Positions 26,008 through 34,134 of a stretch of DNA of 64,000 bases are shown in pieces; position 1 is the stretch's first letter; the number at the start of each line of letters is the position of its first letter. Source of the DNA: Caulobacter sp048541825 (GTDB lineage: Bacteria; Pseudomonadota; Alphaproteobacteria; Caulobacterales; Caulobacteraceae). The notes beneath the pieces were generated by a model. The model ran no database searches. It had not been told where the DNA came from and worked only from the letters and a program-made list of their open reading frames with translations. The position numbers and the translations under genes were made by a program. The DNA is taken from positions 1,240,001-1,304,000 of the forward strand of contig NZ_CP183332.1 in the NCBI RefSeq assembly GCF_048541825.1, read 5' to 3'.

Positions 26008-26956
26008 TTGCCAAGATTTTCAGATCGCGTTGAACTCGACAAGCGGACGCCCGGCGTCCCGCTCATCCTGATATCTCCTGGACAGAACTGTGATCGTCTC
26101 GCCGTGAGATTTAGGGATGGCTCCCTTCGGCGCGAAGGGCTGCGGGGCCAGATCGAACCCTTCTCCCAGAGGGAGAAGGAGGGGCCCGCCGCGTAGCGGT
26201 GGGAGGATGAGGGGTTTGCGAAGCCCTTCCGGACAGGGCAGGGCCTTCGGGCGCCAGGACGGCTGACGGTGTAACCCCTCACCCTCCCACGCAAGCGTGG
26301 GTCCCTCCCTCTCCCTCTGGGAGAGGGCTGGGCGTACGGGAATTGGCCGCGCTCAATCCCCGTTCTTTCCAGAACAAATGCCCGCCCAATCAACCGCTTG
26401 AAAAATAGTTGATCGCGCCCGTCAGACGCGCCGAAACCTCCCGCATAATCACAGCTGTCCCCGTCGCAGGGGGAGGGCGCCTGGTACCGGCCCAAAGCGG
26501 CGATGGGGATGGAGCTGAGCGGGGCCGCGACGCCCTGGAAGGCGGGTCGAGGTGTGCGGGCTGTCTCAGAAGGACGGCGCAAACGCTGAGTGGCTCGTCG
26601 GCCGGGTGAACGCGGGTCGAAGAGGGCGAGGGATCGTAAACCCGCCTATCGCGCATCGTCGGCGTCGAGACGGTTAGCCGATCACACGTGTGACAGCCGA
26701 AGGCGTCGGTCACGCGCATCAGGCACTTGACCTCTTGGCTTCGCCAAGAGGTCGGAATGCGCGCCCGTACGGGGGCTCTTGGGTATCAGAGCTGAAAGAC
26801 GCTCGCTTGGCCCGATCCTCACGCAAGAACAGCTTCTGCGAAGCGGACAGGTCGAGCCGAAACGCAAAACACACATCACGGTCATCCGGGTTCGTCCCGG
26901 CCGCTTCGCGCCTCCCCAACCCCTTCAGTGGCTGATGCCGCGTGAGGCTGAGACCT
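26008..26956. other. Gene-free stretch with a palindromic repeat pair
   Basis: No supported gene in about 950 bases. It contains one repeat pair (26157-26328, listed separately). The part 26390-26930 has no repeat and only short, low-quality open frames on both strands; a minus-strand frame at 26719-26919 has a sensible amino-acid mix but no recognisable family or start signal. It may be a decayed gene or a non-coding RNA region. Confidence 0.45.
26157..26328. repeat. REP-like palindromic element, inverted pair
   Basis: The left arm (26157-26216: CTTCTCCCAGAGGGAGAAGG, then CCGCGTAGCGG, ending GATGAGGGGTT) and the right arm (26273-26328: AACCCCTCACCCTCCC, then ACGCAAGCGTGGG, ending CTCCCTCTGGGAGAGGG) are inverted, diverged copies. 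Each arm has an outer and an inner hairpin, like the elements at 4.6 and 21.3 kb but of a different sequence subtype. Confidence 0.75.
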
Positions 26957-26960
26957 CATG

Positions 26961-27110
26961 TCTTCTCCCTTCCCCCTTTGATGGGGGAAGGGCGGGGATG
27001 GGGGTGACCCCGCCGGCCGATTTCACACAGGCCGAGCCACACCCCGACAGTCTTTCACCCCCATCCCCAACCCTTCCCCCATCAAAGGGGGAAGGGAGCA
27101 GAGGAGAAGA
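26961..27110. repeat. Long inverted repeat next to the uvrD 3' end
   Basis: Arm 1 (26961-27008) reads TCTTCTCCCTTCCCCCTTTG onward through GGGGGAAGGGCGGGGATGGG; arm 2 (27056-27110) is its near-complete reverse complement, ending GAGGAGAAGA. The arms flank a 47-base centre and each also contains its own CCCCTTTGATGGGG-type hairpin. The right arm stops six bases before the uvrD stop codon, so it may terminate or stabilise the uvrD transcript. Confidence 0.8.
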
Positions 27111-27115
27111 CGGTG

Positions 27116-29506
27116 TCACGCCTTCTCGACGAAACTGTCGATGACCTTCTTGTCGCCGGCCTTGTCGAAGGCGACCGAAAGCTTGTTGCCCTCGACGGCC
27201 GAGACCTGGCCGTAGCCGAACTTGACGTGGAACACCCGGTCGCCGCGCTGATAGGCGCTGGCCTTGGACGGGGTGGAAACCGCAACCAGCCGGCCCTCGC
27301 CCTCGATCGGGGCCGAGCGCCCGCCCGAGCCGCCGGTACGGGGATTGCTCCAGGAATTGCCGCCGCCGGCCATGCGGTCCTGGGCCCGCTTCCAGCCGGG
27401 GCTGGCATAGCCCGCGCCGCCGAACGACGAACTGGCGCCCGTGTCGTCCCAGCGCGAGGCCGCCGTCTGCTGCATGCCCGGCCCGCCGCCATAGTAGCCG
27501 GTCTCGGACGCCGCCTCGACATGGGCCAAGGGCAGTTCGTCGACGAAGCGCGACGGCAGTTGGCTGGTCCAGCGGCCATAGACCTGCCGGTTGGCCACGA
27601 AGCTGATCCGGGCCTCTTCACGGGCCCGGGTGATGCCGACATAGGCCAGGCGCCGCTCTTCCTCGAGGCCCTTGGCGCCCTTGTCGTCCATGCTGCGCTG
27701 GCTGGGGAAGACGCCTTCTTCCCAGCCGGGCAGGAAGACCAGCGGAAACTCCAGGCCCTTGGCCGAGTGCAGGGTCATGATCCAGACCGCGTCGTCGCCG
27801 GCGCCCTTGTCCAGGTCCATGACCAGCGACACGTGCTCCAGATAGCTTTCCAGGGTGTCGAAGGCGCTCATCGACTGGACGAGCTCCTTGAGGTTCTCCA
27901 GCCGCGTCTGGCTGGTGGGTCCCTTGTCGATGCGCAGGGCGTCGGTATAGCCGCTCTCTTCCAGCACAGCCTCGAGAACCCGCTGGTGCGGGGTCGTCGC
28001 GGCCAGAGCCCGCCAGCGATCCAGGTCGCGCAGGAAGTTGGACAGCGCGGTGCGGGTGCGGGCCGGCAGTTCGTCGGTGGAGACCAGGGCCCGGGCCGCC
28101 TCGACCGCCGGCAGGCTCTCGGCCCGGGCGATGTGCAGCAGCTTCTGGACGCTCGTGTCGCCAATGCCGCGCTTGGGCGTGTTGACGATGCGCTCGAAGG
28201 CCAGATCATCGTCGGGCGACTGGATCAGGCGCAGATAGGCGTGGGCGTCGCGGATTTCGGCCCGTTCGAAGAAGCGCGGGCCGCCGACCACCTTGTAGGG
28301 GATCTGCAGCATCACGAAGCGCTCTTCGAAGGACCGCATCTGGAACGATGCCCGCACCAGAATGGCCATGTGGCTGTATTTGCGGCCGGCCCGTTTGGCC
28401 TTCTCGATTTCGTCGGCGACCATCCGGCTTTCGGCCTCGCCGTCCCAGACGCCGCTGACCTTGACCTTTTCGCCGCCCATTGCCTGGGTCCACAGGGTCT
28501 TGCCCAGGCGGTCCTTGTTGGCGGTGATCAGGCCGGATGCGGCGGCCAGAATATGCTCCGTAGACCGATAATTCCGCTCCAGCCGGACGACCTTGGCGCC
28601 CGGGAAGTCGCGCTCGAAGCGCAGGATGTTGTCGACCTCGGCCCCGCGCCAGCCATAGATCGACTGGTCGTCATCGCCCACGCAGCAGACGTTCTGCCGG
28701 CCTTGGGCCAGCAGGCGCAGCCACAGATACTGGGCGATGTTGGTATCCTGATACTCGTCGACCATCACGTATTTGAAGCGCGTCTGATAGTCGGTCAGCA
28801 CGTCGGGATGGCTGGTCAGGATGGTGATGTTGTGCAGCAGCAGATCGCCGAAATCGCAGGCATTGAGGATGCGCAGCCGCTCCTGGTACTGACGATAGAG
28901 GGTGACGCCCTTGCCATTGGCGAACTCGCCGCCCTCGGCCGGCGGCACGCGATCGGGCGTCCAGCCCTTGTTCTTCCAGTTGTCGATCATCCCCGCCATG
29001 ATCTTGGGCGTCCAGCGCTTGGCGTCGATGTTCTCGGCCTCGATCAGTTGTTTGAGCAGGCGCTCCTGATCGTCATTGTCGATGATCGTATAGCTGGACT
29101 TCAGGCCCACCAGCTCGGCATGGCGGCGCAGGATCTGGGCGGCCACCGAGTGGAAGGTGCCCAGCCAGCGCAGGCCCTCGGCCTCGGCCCCGATGATGTG
29201 GGTGATCCGCTCGCGCATCTCGCGCGCGGCCTTGTTGGTGAAGGTGACGGCCAGCAGCTCCCACGGACGGGCGCGGCCGGTCGTCAGGATGTGGGCAAGA
29301 CGCGTGGTCAGAACCCGCGTCTTGCCCGTGCCGGCCCCGGCCAGGACCAGCACAGGGCCCTCCGTTGTCTCGACCGCCGCCCGCTGCTCGGGGTTCAGCC
29401 CCTCCAGATAGCCGGGGTCGCCGCCGGGGCCGCGGGGGCGGGCCAGGTCGGAGATGCGCGGGGAGGGGAGGTCGCCGGGAAAGGCCGAGTCGAAGTCTGA
29501 AGACAT
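27116..29506 (-). CDS. uvrD: UvrD/PcrA-type superfamily 1 DNA helicase
   Basis: 3'-5' helicase for nucleotide-excision and mismatch repair. The 796-residue protein has all SF1A motifs: Q motif LNPEQRAAVE, motif I AGAGTGKTRVLTTRLAHIL, motif II DEYQDTN, motif III GDDDQSIYGWRGA, motif IV LERNYRS, and the late VWIMTLHSAKGLEF and YVGITRAREEARIS. A Gly/Ser-rich linker leads to a Tudor-like C-terminal module (VFHVKFGYGQVSAVEGNKL) known to contact RNA polymerase in this family. No ribosome-binding site precedes the start; the transcript may be leaderless. A near-match to an SOS box abuts the start. Confidence 0.94.
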   Translation of the reverse strand: MSSDFDSAFPGDLPSPRISDLARPRGPGGDPGYLEGLNPEQRAAVETTEGPVLVLAGAGTGKTRVLTTRLAHILTTGRARPWELLAVTFTNKAAREMRERITHIIGAEAEGLRWLGTFHSVAAQILRRHAELVGLKSSYTIIDNDDQERLLKQLIEAENIDAKRWTPKIMAGMIDNWKNKGWTPDRVPPAEGGEFANGKGVTLYRQYQERLRILNACDFGDLLLHNITILTSHPDVLTDYQTRFKYVMVDEYQDTNIAQYLWLRLLAQGRQNVCCVGDDDQSIYGWRGAEVDNILRFERDFPGAKVVRLERNYRSTEHILAAASGLITANKDRLGKTLWTQAMGGEKVKVSGVWDGEAESRMVADEIEKAKRAGRKYSHMAILVRASFQMRSFEERFVMLQIPYKVVGGPRFFERAEIRDAHAYLRLIQSPDDDLAFERIVNTPKRGIGDTSVQKLLHIARAESLPAVEAARALVSTDELPARTRTALSNFLRDLDRWRALAATTPHQRVLEAVLEESGYTDALRIDKGPTSQTRLENLKELVQSMSAFDTLESYLEHVSLVMDLDKGAGDDAVWIMTLHSAKGLEFPLVFLPGWEEGVFPSQRSMDDKGAKGLEEERRLAYVGITRAREEARISFVANRQVYGRWTSQLPSRFVDELPLAHVEAASETGYYGGGPGMQQTAASRWDDTGASSSFGGAGYASPGWKRAQDRMAGGGNSWSNPRTGGSGGRSAPIEGEGRLVAVSTPSKASAYQRGDRVFHVKFGYGQVSAVEGNKLSVAFDKAGDKKVIDSFVEKA

Positions 29507-29507
29507 G

Positions 29508-29522
29508 GAACATATGTAGCAC
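29508..29522. promoter_or_regulatory. Near-match SOS box at the uvrD start
   Basis: GAACATATGTAGCAC is GAAC-N7-GCAC, one mismatch from GAAC-N7-GAAC. It lies one base upstream of the uvrD ATG (minus strand). Position and target gene suit LexA control, but the mismatch makes this tentative. Confidence 0.35.
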
Positions 29523-29615
29523 AGACCGTGGCGGGCTTAAGCCCCTACGGCGGCGATTGCGGAACCTGCGGCCTTGAGGGCCGTTGATCAGACACATCAA
29601 TCACGGGAGGCTCAC

Positions 29616-29807
29616 ATGGCCGAAGGCACGAGCAGCAGCAGCGGCAACGGTGGCTTGGCATTCATCGTCGGAGGACTGGTGGTGATCGTCGCGATCATCG
29701 CCTTCGTCGTGTACTCCGGCGGCTTCAGCCAGAAGAAGTCTGTGGACGTCAATATCTCGGCCTCGGCGCCCCAGCTCCCGGACGCGCCCAAGCTGCCGGG
29801 CAATTGA
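29616..29807 (+). CDS. Small single-helix membrane protein
   Basis: A 63-residue protein with GGGAGG five bases before the ATG. The sequence has a Ser/Gly-rich start (MAEGTSSSSGNGG), one strong transmembrane helix (LAFIVGGLVVIVAIIAFVVY, about residues 14-33) and a polar tail with a Pro-rich end (APQLPDAPKLPGN). Divergent from uvrD. No named family; likely a conserved caulobacter hypothetical protein. Confidence 0.75.
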   Translation: MAEGTSSSSGNGGLAFIVGGLVVIVAIIAFVVYSGGFSQKKSVDVNISASAPQLPDAPKLPGN

Positions 29808-29815
29808 GGGCAGCC

Positions 29816-30028
29816 ATGAAGCACGCTCATTCGGATCACGGAAGTCGTGCCGCTTGGCTGGCCGCGCTGGCGGCCGTGGTGGTGGTCCTGACCTTGTGGA
29901 TGGCCTGGCGCCTCGGCGGGACGGCGAGGGTCCCGTCGGATCTGGGATTCCGGACACCCGCCGCCCCGTCCCGCGCCATGCCCGATCCTCAACCGCCGCC
30001 GCTGCCAACCTCGCCCCGGCCAGGGTGA
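29816..30028 (+). CDS. Possible small membrane protein after the 63-residue gene
   Basis: A 70-residue frame beginning MKHAHSDHGSRAAWLAALAA with a hydrophobic segment (LAALAAVVVVLTLWMAW) and a Pro-rich tail (PQPPPLPTSPRPG). It starts eight bases after the preceding stop with GAGGGCAG upstream, and an in-frame TTG at 29804 overlaps the preceding gene. The design mirrors its neighbour, which supports a real two-gene unit, but the evidence is modest. Confidence 0.5.
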   Translation: MKHAHSDHGSRAAWLAALAAVVVVLTLWMAWRLGGTARVPSDLGFRTPAAPSRAMPDPQPPPLPTSPRPG

Positions 30029-30069
30029 GGCTGGCAGCAGCCCGGATTTCGGGGTCGACTGGGCTATTG

Positions 30070-30369
30070 TTAAGGCCGGGCCTTCTGGATCGCGGGCACC
30101 AAAAGGGCTCCGCTTGTGCCCGTGGGAGCCTGCACTCTGGCGTCGGCCCTAGCCGTTTTGCGGGCGGCCTCGATCGGGATCTCATCCTTGTGATCTCCCG
30201 ACTTCGCGCGGGGCTTGGTCTTGCCGCCCTTGATGTCGCCCGTCGCGACGGCCACGCCGGCCTCGCCCTTGACGCCTTCAATCTTGAGGTAGGCTGGCGC
30301 GGCTTGCGCAGCGCCGGCCAGAAGGCCCAAGGCGACGACGCCCGCAGCCAGGGAAATGAAGCTCTTCAT
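30070..30369 (-). CDS. Small secreted protein with Hcp-like N-terminal segment
   Basis: A 99-residue exported protein. The start at 30369 gives a clean signal peptide (MKSFISLAAGVVALGLLAGAAQA). The mature start APAYLKIEGVKGEA and the later GDHKDEIPIE resemble the opening strands of the type VI secretion tube protein Hcp (pattern xFLKIDGIKGES...HKDEIxV), but with an insertion between them and no room for the rest of the Hcp beta-barrel. Hcp itself has no signal peptide, so this is at most a derived fragment or a chance resemblance. Divergent from the HTH gene at 30528. Confidence 0.6.
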   Translation of the reverse strand: MKSFISLAAGVVALGLLAGAAQAAPAYLKIEGVKGEAGVAVATGDIKGGKTKPRAKSGDHKDEIPIEAARKTARADARVQAPTGTSGALLVPAIQKARP

Positions 30370-30527
30370 CCATAATGTCCTTGTTTGTAGGCGCGCGCTC
30401 GGTGCGATGCTGTCCTTGCGCCATAGGGCCTCGAATAACGGTGTGCGATGAGTTGCAGCGGCGGACATGGCCGGGCCGCGAAATGCACCGGGTTGCATGC
30501 CGCAGGGCTCTACGGCACAGTTCCAGG

Positions 30528-31439
30528 ATGGAAGTTCCCGGTCTTGCGGCGAAGCTGGAACTGGCGCTCAAGGCTTTGTCGATGAGCCGCGGCCGGATGG
30601 CGGCCGAGTTGGCTGTCGACAAGTCCCTGGTCGGCCGCTGGGTGGCCGGAAAGGTGACGCCCTCGGCGCACAATCTGACCCGGGTGACCGCCCTGATCGC
30701 CGAACTCAGGCCAGGCTTTACCCTGCTGGATTGGGACAAGGACCTTGTCGCGCTGGCTGCCGCGCTGGGGATCGAGCCGCCCGCTGCTCCGGCCGGAGGG
30801 TTCATCGAGTGGCTGCCCCCCGAAATCATCCATGAAGCCCGACAGGGAACCGCCACGCGCGGCTCAGCCTATGAAGGCATCTGGCGCTCGACCCGGCCGT
30901 CCAGCGACCTGCCGGGACGATTCCTGCACGATCACCTGCTGATCCAGCGCGCGGACAACGGCTTGTTGTCGTTCCGGACGGGGGTCGAAGGTGTGAATTA
31001 TGAGGGTCAGGCGCTGTTGCTGCAGAACCAGCTGTTCAGTCTGGCGGTCGATCGGGCGCAGGGCGCCCTGCTGTTCAGCGTCTTCAACGGCGTCGCGCGT
31101 CAGAAGGCCCAGGTGCTGGATGGCCTGACCCTGGCCTGCTTGCGGGATGCGGGCGGCTCGCCGGTGGCTTCGACCTGTCTGCTGGATCGACTTGAAGACC
31201 CGTCCGGGGCCGCCGCAGCCGATGTGCGGCGCTACGAAGCCCTGATTGCCGCGCAAGGCACGCCGCTGGCCCCTGAAGGGTCAATCCCCGACGCCGTTCG
31301 ATCCCATTTGACTCGCGAGGCCGACCCGGCAGCCTTCGGCCTGGGTGGATTGTTGCGGATGTATTTCGGCCAGTCGATGGCCAGGGGGAGCAGTCTGGAT
31401 AGTCAGGTCAGAGCCTTTGACCCTACCCCCCCGCTCTAA
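30528..31439 (+). CDS. Helix-turn-helix regulator-like protein
   Basis: A 303-residue protein (start chosen at 30528; the open frame extends upstream without features). The N-terminal 70 residues look like a Cro/C1-type HTH: LKALSMSRGRMAAELAVDKSLVGRWVAGKVTPSAHNLTRVTALI. The C-terminal part (from about residue 100) contains EGIWRSTRPSSDLPGRFLHD and a beta-rich stretch, possibly a ligand-sensing domain. It may regulate the divergent Hcp-like gene or its own expression. The 3' end overlaps the convergent RHH gene by 17 bases. Confidence 0.75.
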   Translation: MEVPGLAAKLELALKALSMSRGRMAAELAVDKSLVGRWVAGKVTPSAHNLTRVTALIAELRPGFTLLDWDKDLVALAAALGIEPPAAPAGGFIEWLPPEIIHEARQGTATRGSAYEGIWRSTRPSSDLPGRFLHDHLLIQRADNGLLSFRTGVEGVNYEGQALLLQNQLFSLAVDRAQGALLFSVFNGVARQKAQVLDGLTLACLRDAGGSPVASTCLLDRLEDPSGAAAADVRRYEALIAAQGTPLAPEGSIPDAVRSHLTREADPAAFGLGGLLRMYFGQSMARGSSLDSQVRAFDPTPPL

Positions 31440-31641
31440 GGGCCTGGCTCAGGGCGAAGACCCGGCAGGCCGAGGCGAGCGGTCTCTCGCCTCGGCCTGT
31501 ATCGATCTTCTGGATCAACGCCGCGAGGCTCAGCCCGTCCAGAGCAGCCGCGCTTTCAAGCACGCTCCAGAACTCTGGTTCCAGCGCCAGGGACGTGGCG
31601 TGACCGGCCAGATTCACCGACCGCTTCTTGAGACTGCCCAT
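31423..31641 (-). CDS. Ribbon-helix-helix domain protein
   Basis: A 72-residue protein; the start at 31641 (MGSLKKRSVNLAGHATSLA) is chosen because the conserved domain begins there, whereas the longer frame adds an unrelated stretch. The pattern K-K-R-S-V...GH.TSLALE.EFW..L...A...G.SL..L...ID plus LASACRVFAL matches the RHH_4-type domain common in alphaproteobacteria. Such proteins are presumed DNA-binding dimers. It is divergent from coq4 across 70 bases. Confidence 0.82.
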   Translation of the reverse strand: MGSLKKRSVNLAGHATSLALEPEFWSVLESAAALDGLSLAALIQKIDTGRGERPLASACRVFALSQALRAGG

Positions 31642-31711
31642 GGCTGGCGATATGGCTCTTGATAAAAGGTGACGGCATGCCACCTTCACTAGGTCCGCCG
31701 GAGCATGCCCT

Positions 31712-32500
31712 ATGAACGCCGCCACGCAAGTCTTTGAAAGTTCTGCCAAGCCGAGACTCGCTCAAGCGGGCCGCGACGCCTTCCGGCTGCAGCCGATGCG
31801 GGCCTTGAAGGCCCTTCGCCGTCTGATCGCTGACAAGGAGGACACCGTCCAGGTGTTCGAGATCATGCGGGCCCTCGCCGGCAAGGCGATCCCCAATGGC
31901 TATCGCCGGCTGATATCGACGCCAGAGGGCGGGCGCATTGCCTATGAGCGCGAAGAGTTCTCCGTCCTTCTGTCCGACGCAGCCTGGCTGGCCAGCTTTG
32001 GGCCAGGCACGGTCGGCGCGGCCTATCGCGACTTCATCGCGCCGCGCGGCCTTTCAGCCGAGGGCCTGGCCGAGGAGAGCCGCAAGATTCCCGACGCCAA
32101 TGTCGACGCGCCCCACCCCTTGGCCTGGTATGGCCGGCGCATGCGCGATGTCCACGATGTCTGGCACGTCCTGACCGGCTACGGCACGGATGCTCTGGGC
32201 GAGGTCTGCGTGGTCGCCTTCTCCTATTCCCAGACACGCAGTCTGGGCTTTGCCGCCATCGCCCTGGCCGGGGTGCAGCAATTTGGCCGCGCCCGAAATG
32301 GTGAGCCCTACGCAGCCGCCGTCCGTGAGGCCTGGCGCAATGGCAAGGCGGCCGCCTGGCTGCCGGCGGTCGACTATCCCGCGCTGTTCGCCATGTCGCT
32401 GGAGGAGGCCCGCGAAAGCCTGGCGATCAGGCCCAACACCCTGTACCGCGCTATTCCGGCTGAACGCCGTGATCGCCTCGCTGTCCCGGCCATGGCATAG
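31712..32500 (+). CDS. Coq4-family ubiquinone biosynthesis protein
   Basis: A 262-residue Coq4 homologue. The defining zinc motif HDxxH-x11-E is intact in VHDVWHVLTGYGTDALGEV, preceded by WYGRRMRDV. In yeast and human mitochondria Coq4 organises the CoQ synthesis complex and is reported to decarboxylate/hydroxylate the ring at C1. A bacterial Coq4 is therefore likely to serve ubiquinone synthesis at the inner membrane; the N-terminal part (FRLQPMRALKALRRLIADKEDT) is typical of the family. No other ubi gene is adjacent. Confidence 0.88.
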   Translation: MNAATQVFESSAKPRLAQAGRDAFRLQPMRALKALRRLIADKEDTVQVFEIMRALAGKAIPNGYRRLISTPEGGRIAYEREEFSVLLSDAAWLASFGPGTVGAAYRDFIAPRGLSAEGLAEESRKIPDANVDAPHPLAWYGRRMRDVHDVWHVLTGYGTDALGEVCVVAFSYSQTRSLGFAAIALAGVQQFGRARNGEPYAAAVREAWRNGKAAAWLPAVDYPALFAMSLEEARESLAIRPNTLYRAIPAERRDRLAVPAMA

Positions 32501-32541
32501 GGCTTCCAGGAACGGGCGGGGACAGCCCGGGGGAGTTCAGG

Positions 32542-34059
32542 ATGCCGGCTGAGCGGGCCATCAGGTCGATCGTGATTGTCGGCGGCGGCACTGCGGGCTG
32601 GATGGCCGCTGCGGCCTTGCGCTCGGCCCTGGGCAGGGACTGTTCGATACAGCTGATCGAGTCGGCCGAGATCGGCATTGTCGGCGTCGGCGAGGCGACC
32701 ATTCCCGCCATCCGGCAGTTCAACGCCCTGATTGGCCTCAAGGAAGCCGCCTTCATGCGGCAAACCAAGGCCAGCCTGAAACTGGGCATCGAGTTTGTCG
32801 GCTGGGGCGGCGCGCAGAGCCGTTATCTCCATCCGTTCGGCGTCTTTGGCCCCAGCGCCGAGTTGGGCGATTTCCACCAGCTCTACCTGATGCTGCGCGA
32901 GAAGGGTCTTGCCGAAGACATCGGAGCCTATTCGATTTGCGAACAGGCCGCCCGCCGCGGGCATGTCGCCGCGCCGACCGCCGATCCGGCCTCGCCGCTG
33001 GCGCGCTTCACCTCGGCCTATCATTTCGACGCGATCCTCTATGGACGCCACCTTCGCCGCTTCAGCGAGCAGATGGGCGTCAAGCGGATCGAGGGCGACG
33101 TGGTCGACGTCACCCTGCGCGGCGACGACGGCTTTGTCGAAAGTCTGACCCTCAAGGATGGCCAGCAGGTGGCCGCCGACCTCTTCATCGACTGCACGGG
33201 CTTTCGCGGCCTGTTGATCGAGGGCGCGCTGAAGGCCGGCTATGACGACTGGAGCCACTGGCTGCCCGTGGACCGCGCCGTGGCGGTTCCGTGCCAGCGG
33301 GTGGGACCGATCACCCCCTACACAACCTCGACCGCTCGCGAGGCCGGCTGGCAGTGGCGCATCCCGCTGCAGCACCGCACGGGCAACGGCTATGTGTTCT
33401 CCAGCCGCTTCACCACCGAGGAGATCGCCACCCGGACCCTGCTCGACAACCTCGACGGCGCGCCGCTCGCCGACCCGAGGCATCTGCGCTTCGTGACAGG
33501 ACGCCGGCGCAAGGCCTGGAGCCGCAACGTGGTGGCCCTGGGCCTGGCCAGCGGCTTTCTGGAGCCGCTGGAGTCGACCAGTATCCACATGGTTCACTCA
33601 GGGCTGGTGAAGCTGTTGCAGCATTTTCCGGACCGAGATTTCAGCCCGGTCAATATCGAGACCTACAACAACCGGGTGCGCGACGAGGCGCAGGTCGTGC
33701 GGGATTTCATCATCCTGCATTATCACGCGACCACCCGGCGGGACTCGGCGTTCTGGGAATACGTCGCCACCATGCCCATCCCTGATAGCCTTGCAGAGCG
33801 CGTCGCCATCTTCCGGGATCGCGGGATGCTGCTTTCGCGACCCGACGAGCTGTTCTCCCAGAGTTCATGGCTGGCTGTGATGCTGGGCCAAGGGATTTCC
33901 CCCCGAGGCCACAACCCGCTCGCCGATCGCGCCGATGCGCGGGAGACCGCAGCCAGTTTCGCGCTGATCCAGCGGCAGATAACCCAGTTGGTCGACGCCA
34001 TGCCTGAGCACGACGCTTTCCTGGCCGAGCATAATATGCTGGATGTGGTCGAGGCTTGA
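32542..34059 (+). CDS. Flavin-dependent tryptophan halogenase-family protein
   Basis: A 505-residue member of the PrnA/RebH family, which use FADH2, oxygen and halide to halogenate aromatic rings. The FAD motif is IVIVGGGTAGWMAAA; GVGEATIPAIRQFNALIG follows; the catalytic Lys corresponds to K80 in ASLKLGIEF; and the characteristic WxWxIP motif is present as GWQWRIPL. Near the C-terminus GLASGFLEPLESTSIHMV is conserved. Caulobacters carry many relatives beside TonB receptors, and their substrates are largely unknown; no receptor lies in this window. It precedes an SGNH-like gene. Confidence 0.88.
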   Translation: MPAERAIRSIVIVGGGTAGWMAAAALRSALGRDCSIQLIESAEIGIVGVGEATIPAIRQFNALIGLKEAAFMRQTKASLKLGIEFVGWGGAQSRYLHPFGVFGPSAELGDFHQLYLMLREKGLAEDIGAYSICEQAARRGHVAAPTADPASPLARFTSAYHFDAILYGRHLRRFSEQMGVKRIEGDVVDVTLRGDDGFVESLTLKDGQQVAADLFIDCTGFRGLLIEGALKAGYDDWSHWLPVDRAVAVPCQRVGPITPYTTSTAREAGWQWRIPLQHRTGNGYVFSSRFTTEEIATRTLLDNLDGAPLADPRHLRFVTGRRRKAWSRNVVALGLASGFLEPLESTSIHMVHSGLVKLLQHFPDRDFSPVNIETYNNRVRDEAQVVRDFIILHYHATTRRDSAFWEYVATMPIPDSLAERVAIFRDRGMLLSRPDELFSQSSWLAVMLGQGISPRGHNPLADRADARETAASFALIQRQITQLVDAMPEHDAFLAEHNMLDVVEA

Positions 34060-34134
34060 GAGCTGGGGAGCAGCTCCGCGCATTGATCTTGCGGGGCTCA
34101 ACGACTAGCTCCCGCGCTCTGGAGTGACGGGCTT

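Noticed and set aside
26719..26919. Possible minus-strand gene in the repeat-rich gap
   Set aside because: No ribosome-binding site, no recognisable family and a flanking repeat; kept only as an unexplained region.
27113..29500. Antisense open frame opposite uvrD
   Set aside because: Shadow of uvrD; no start signal or family likeness.
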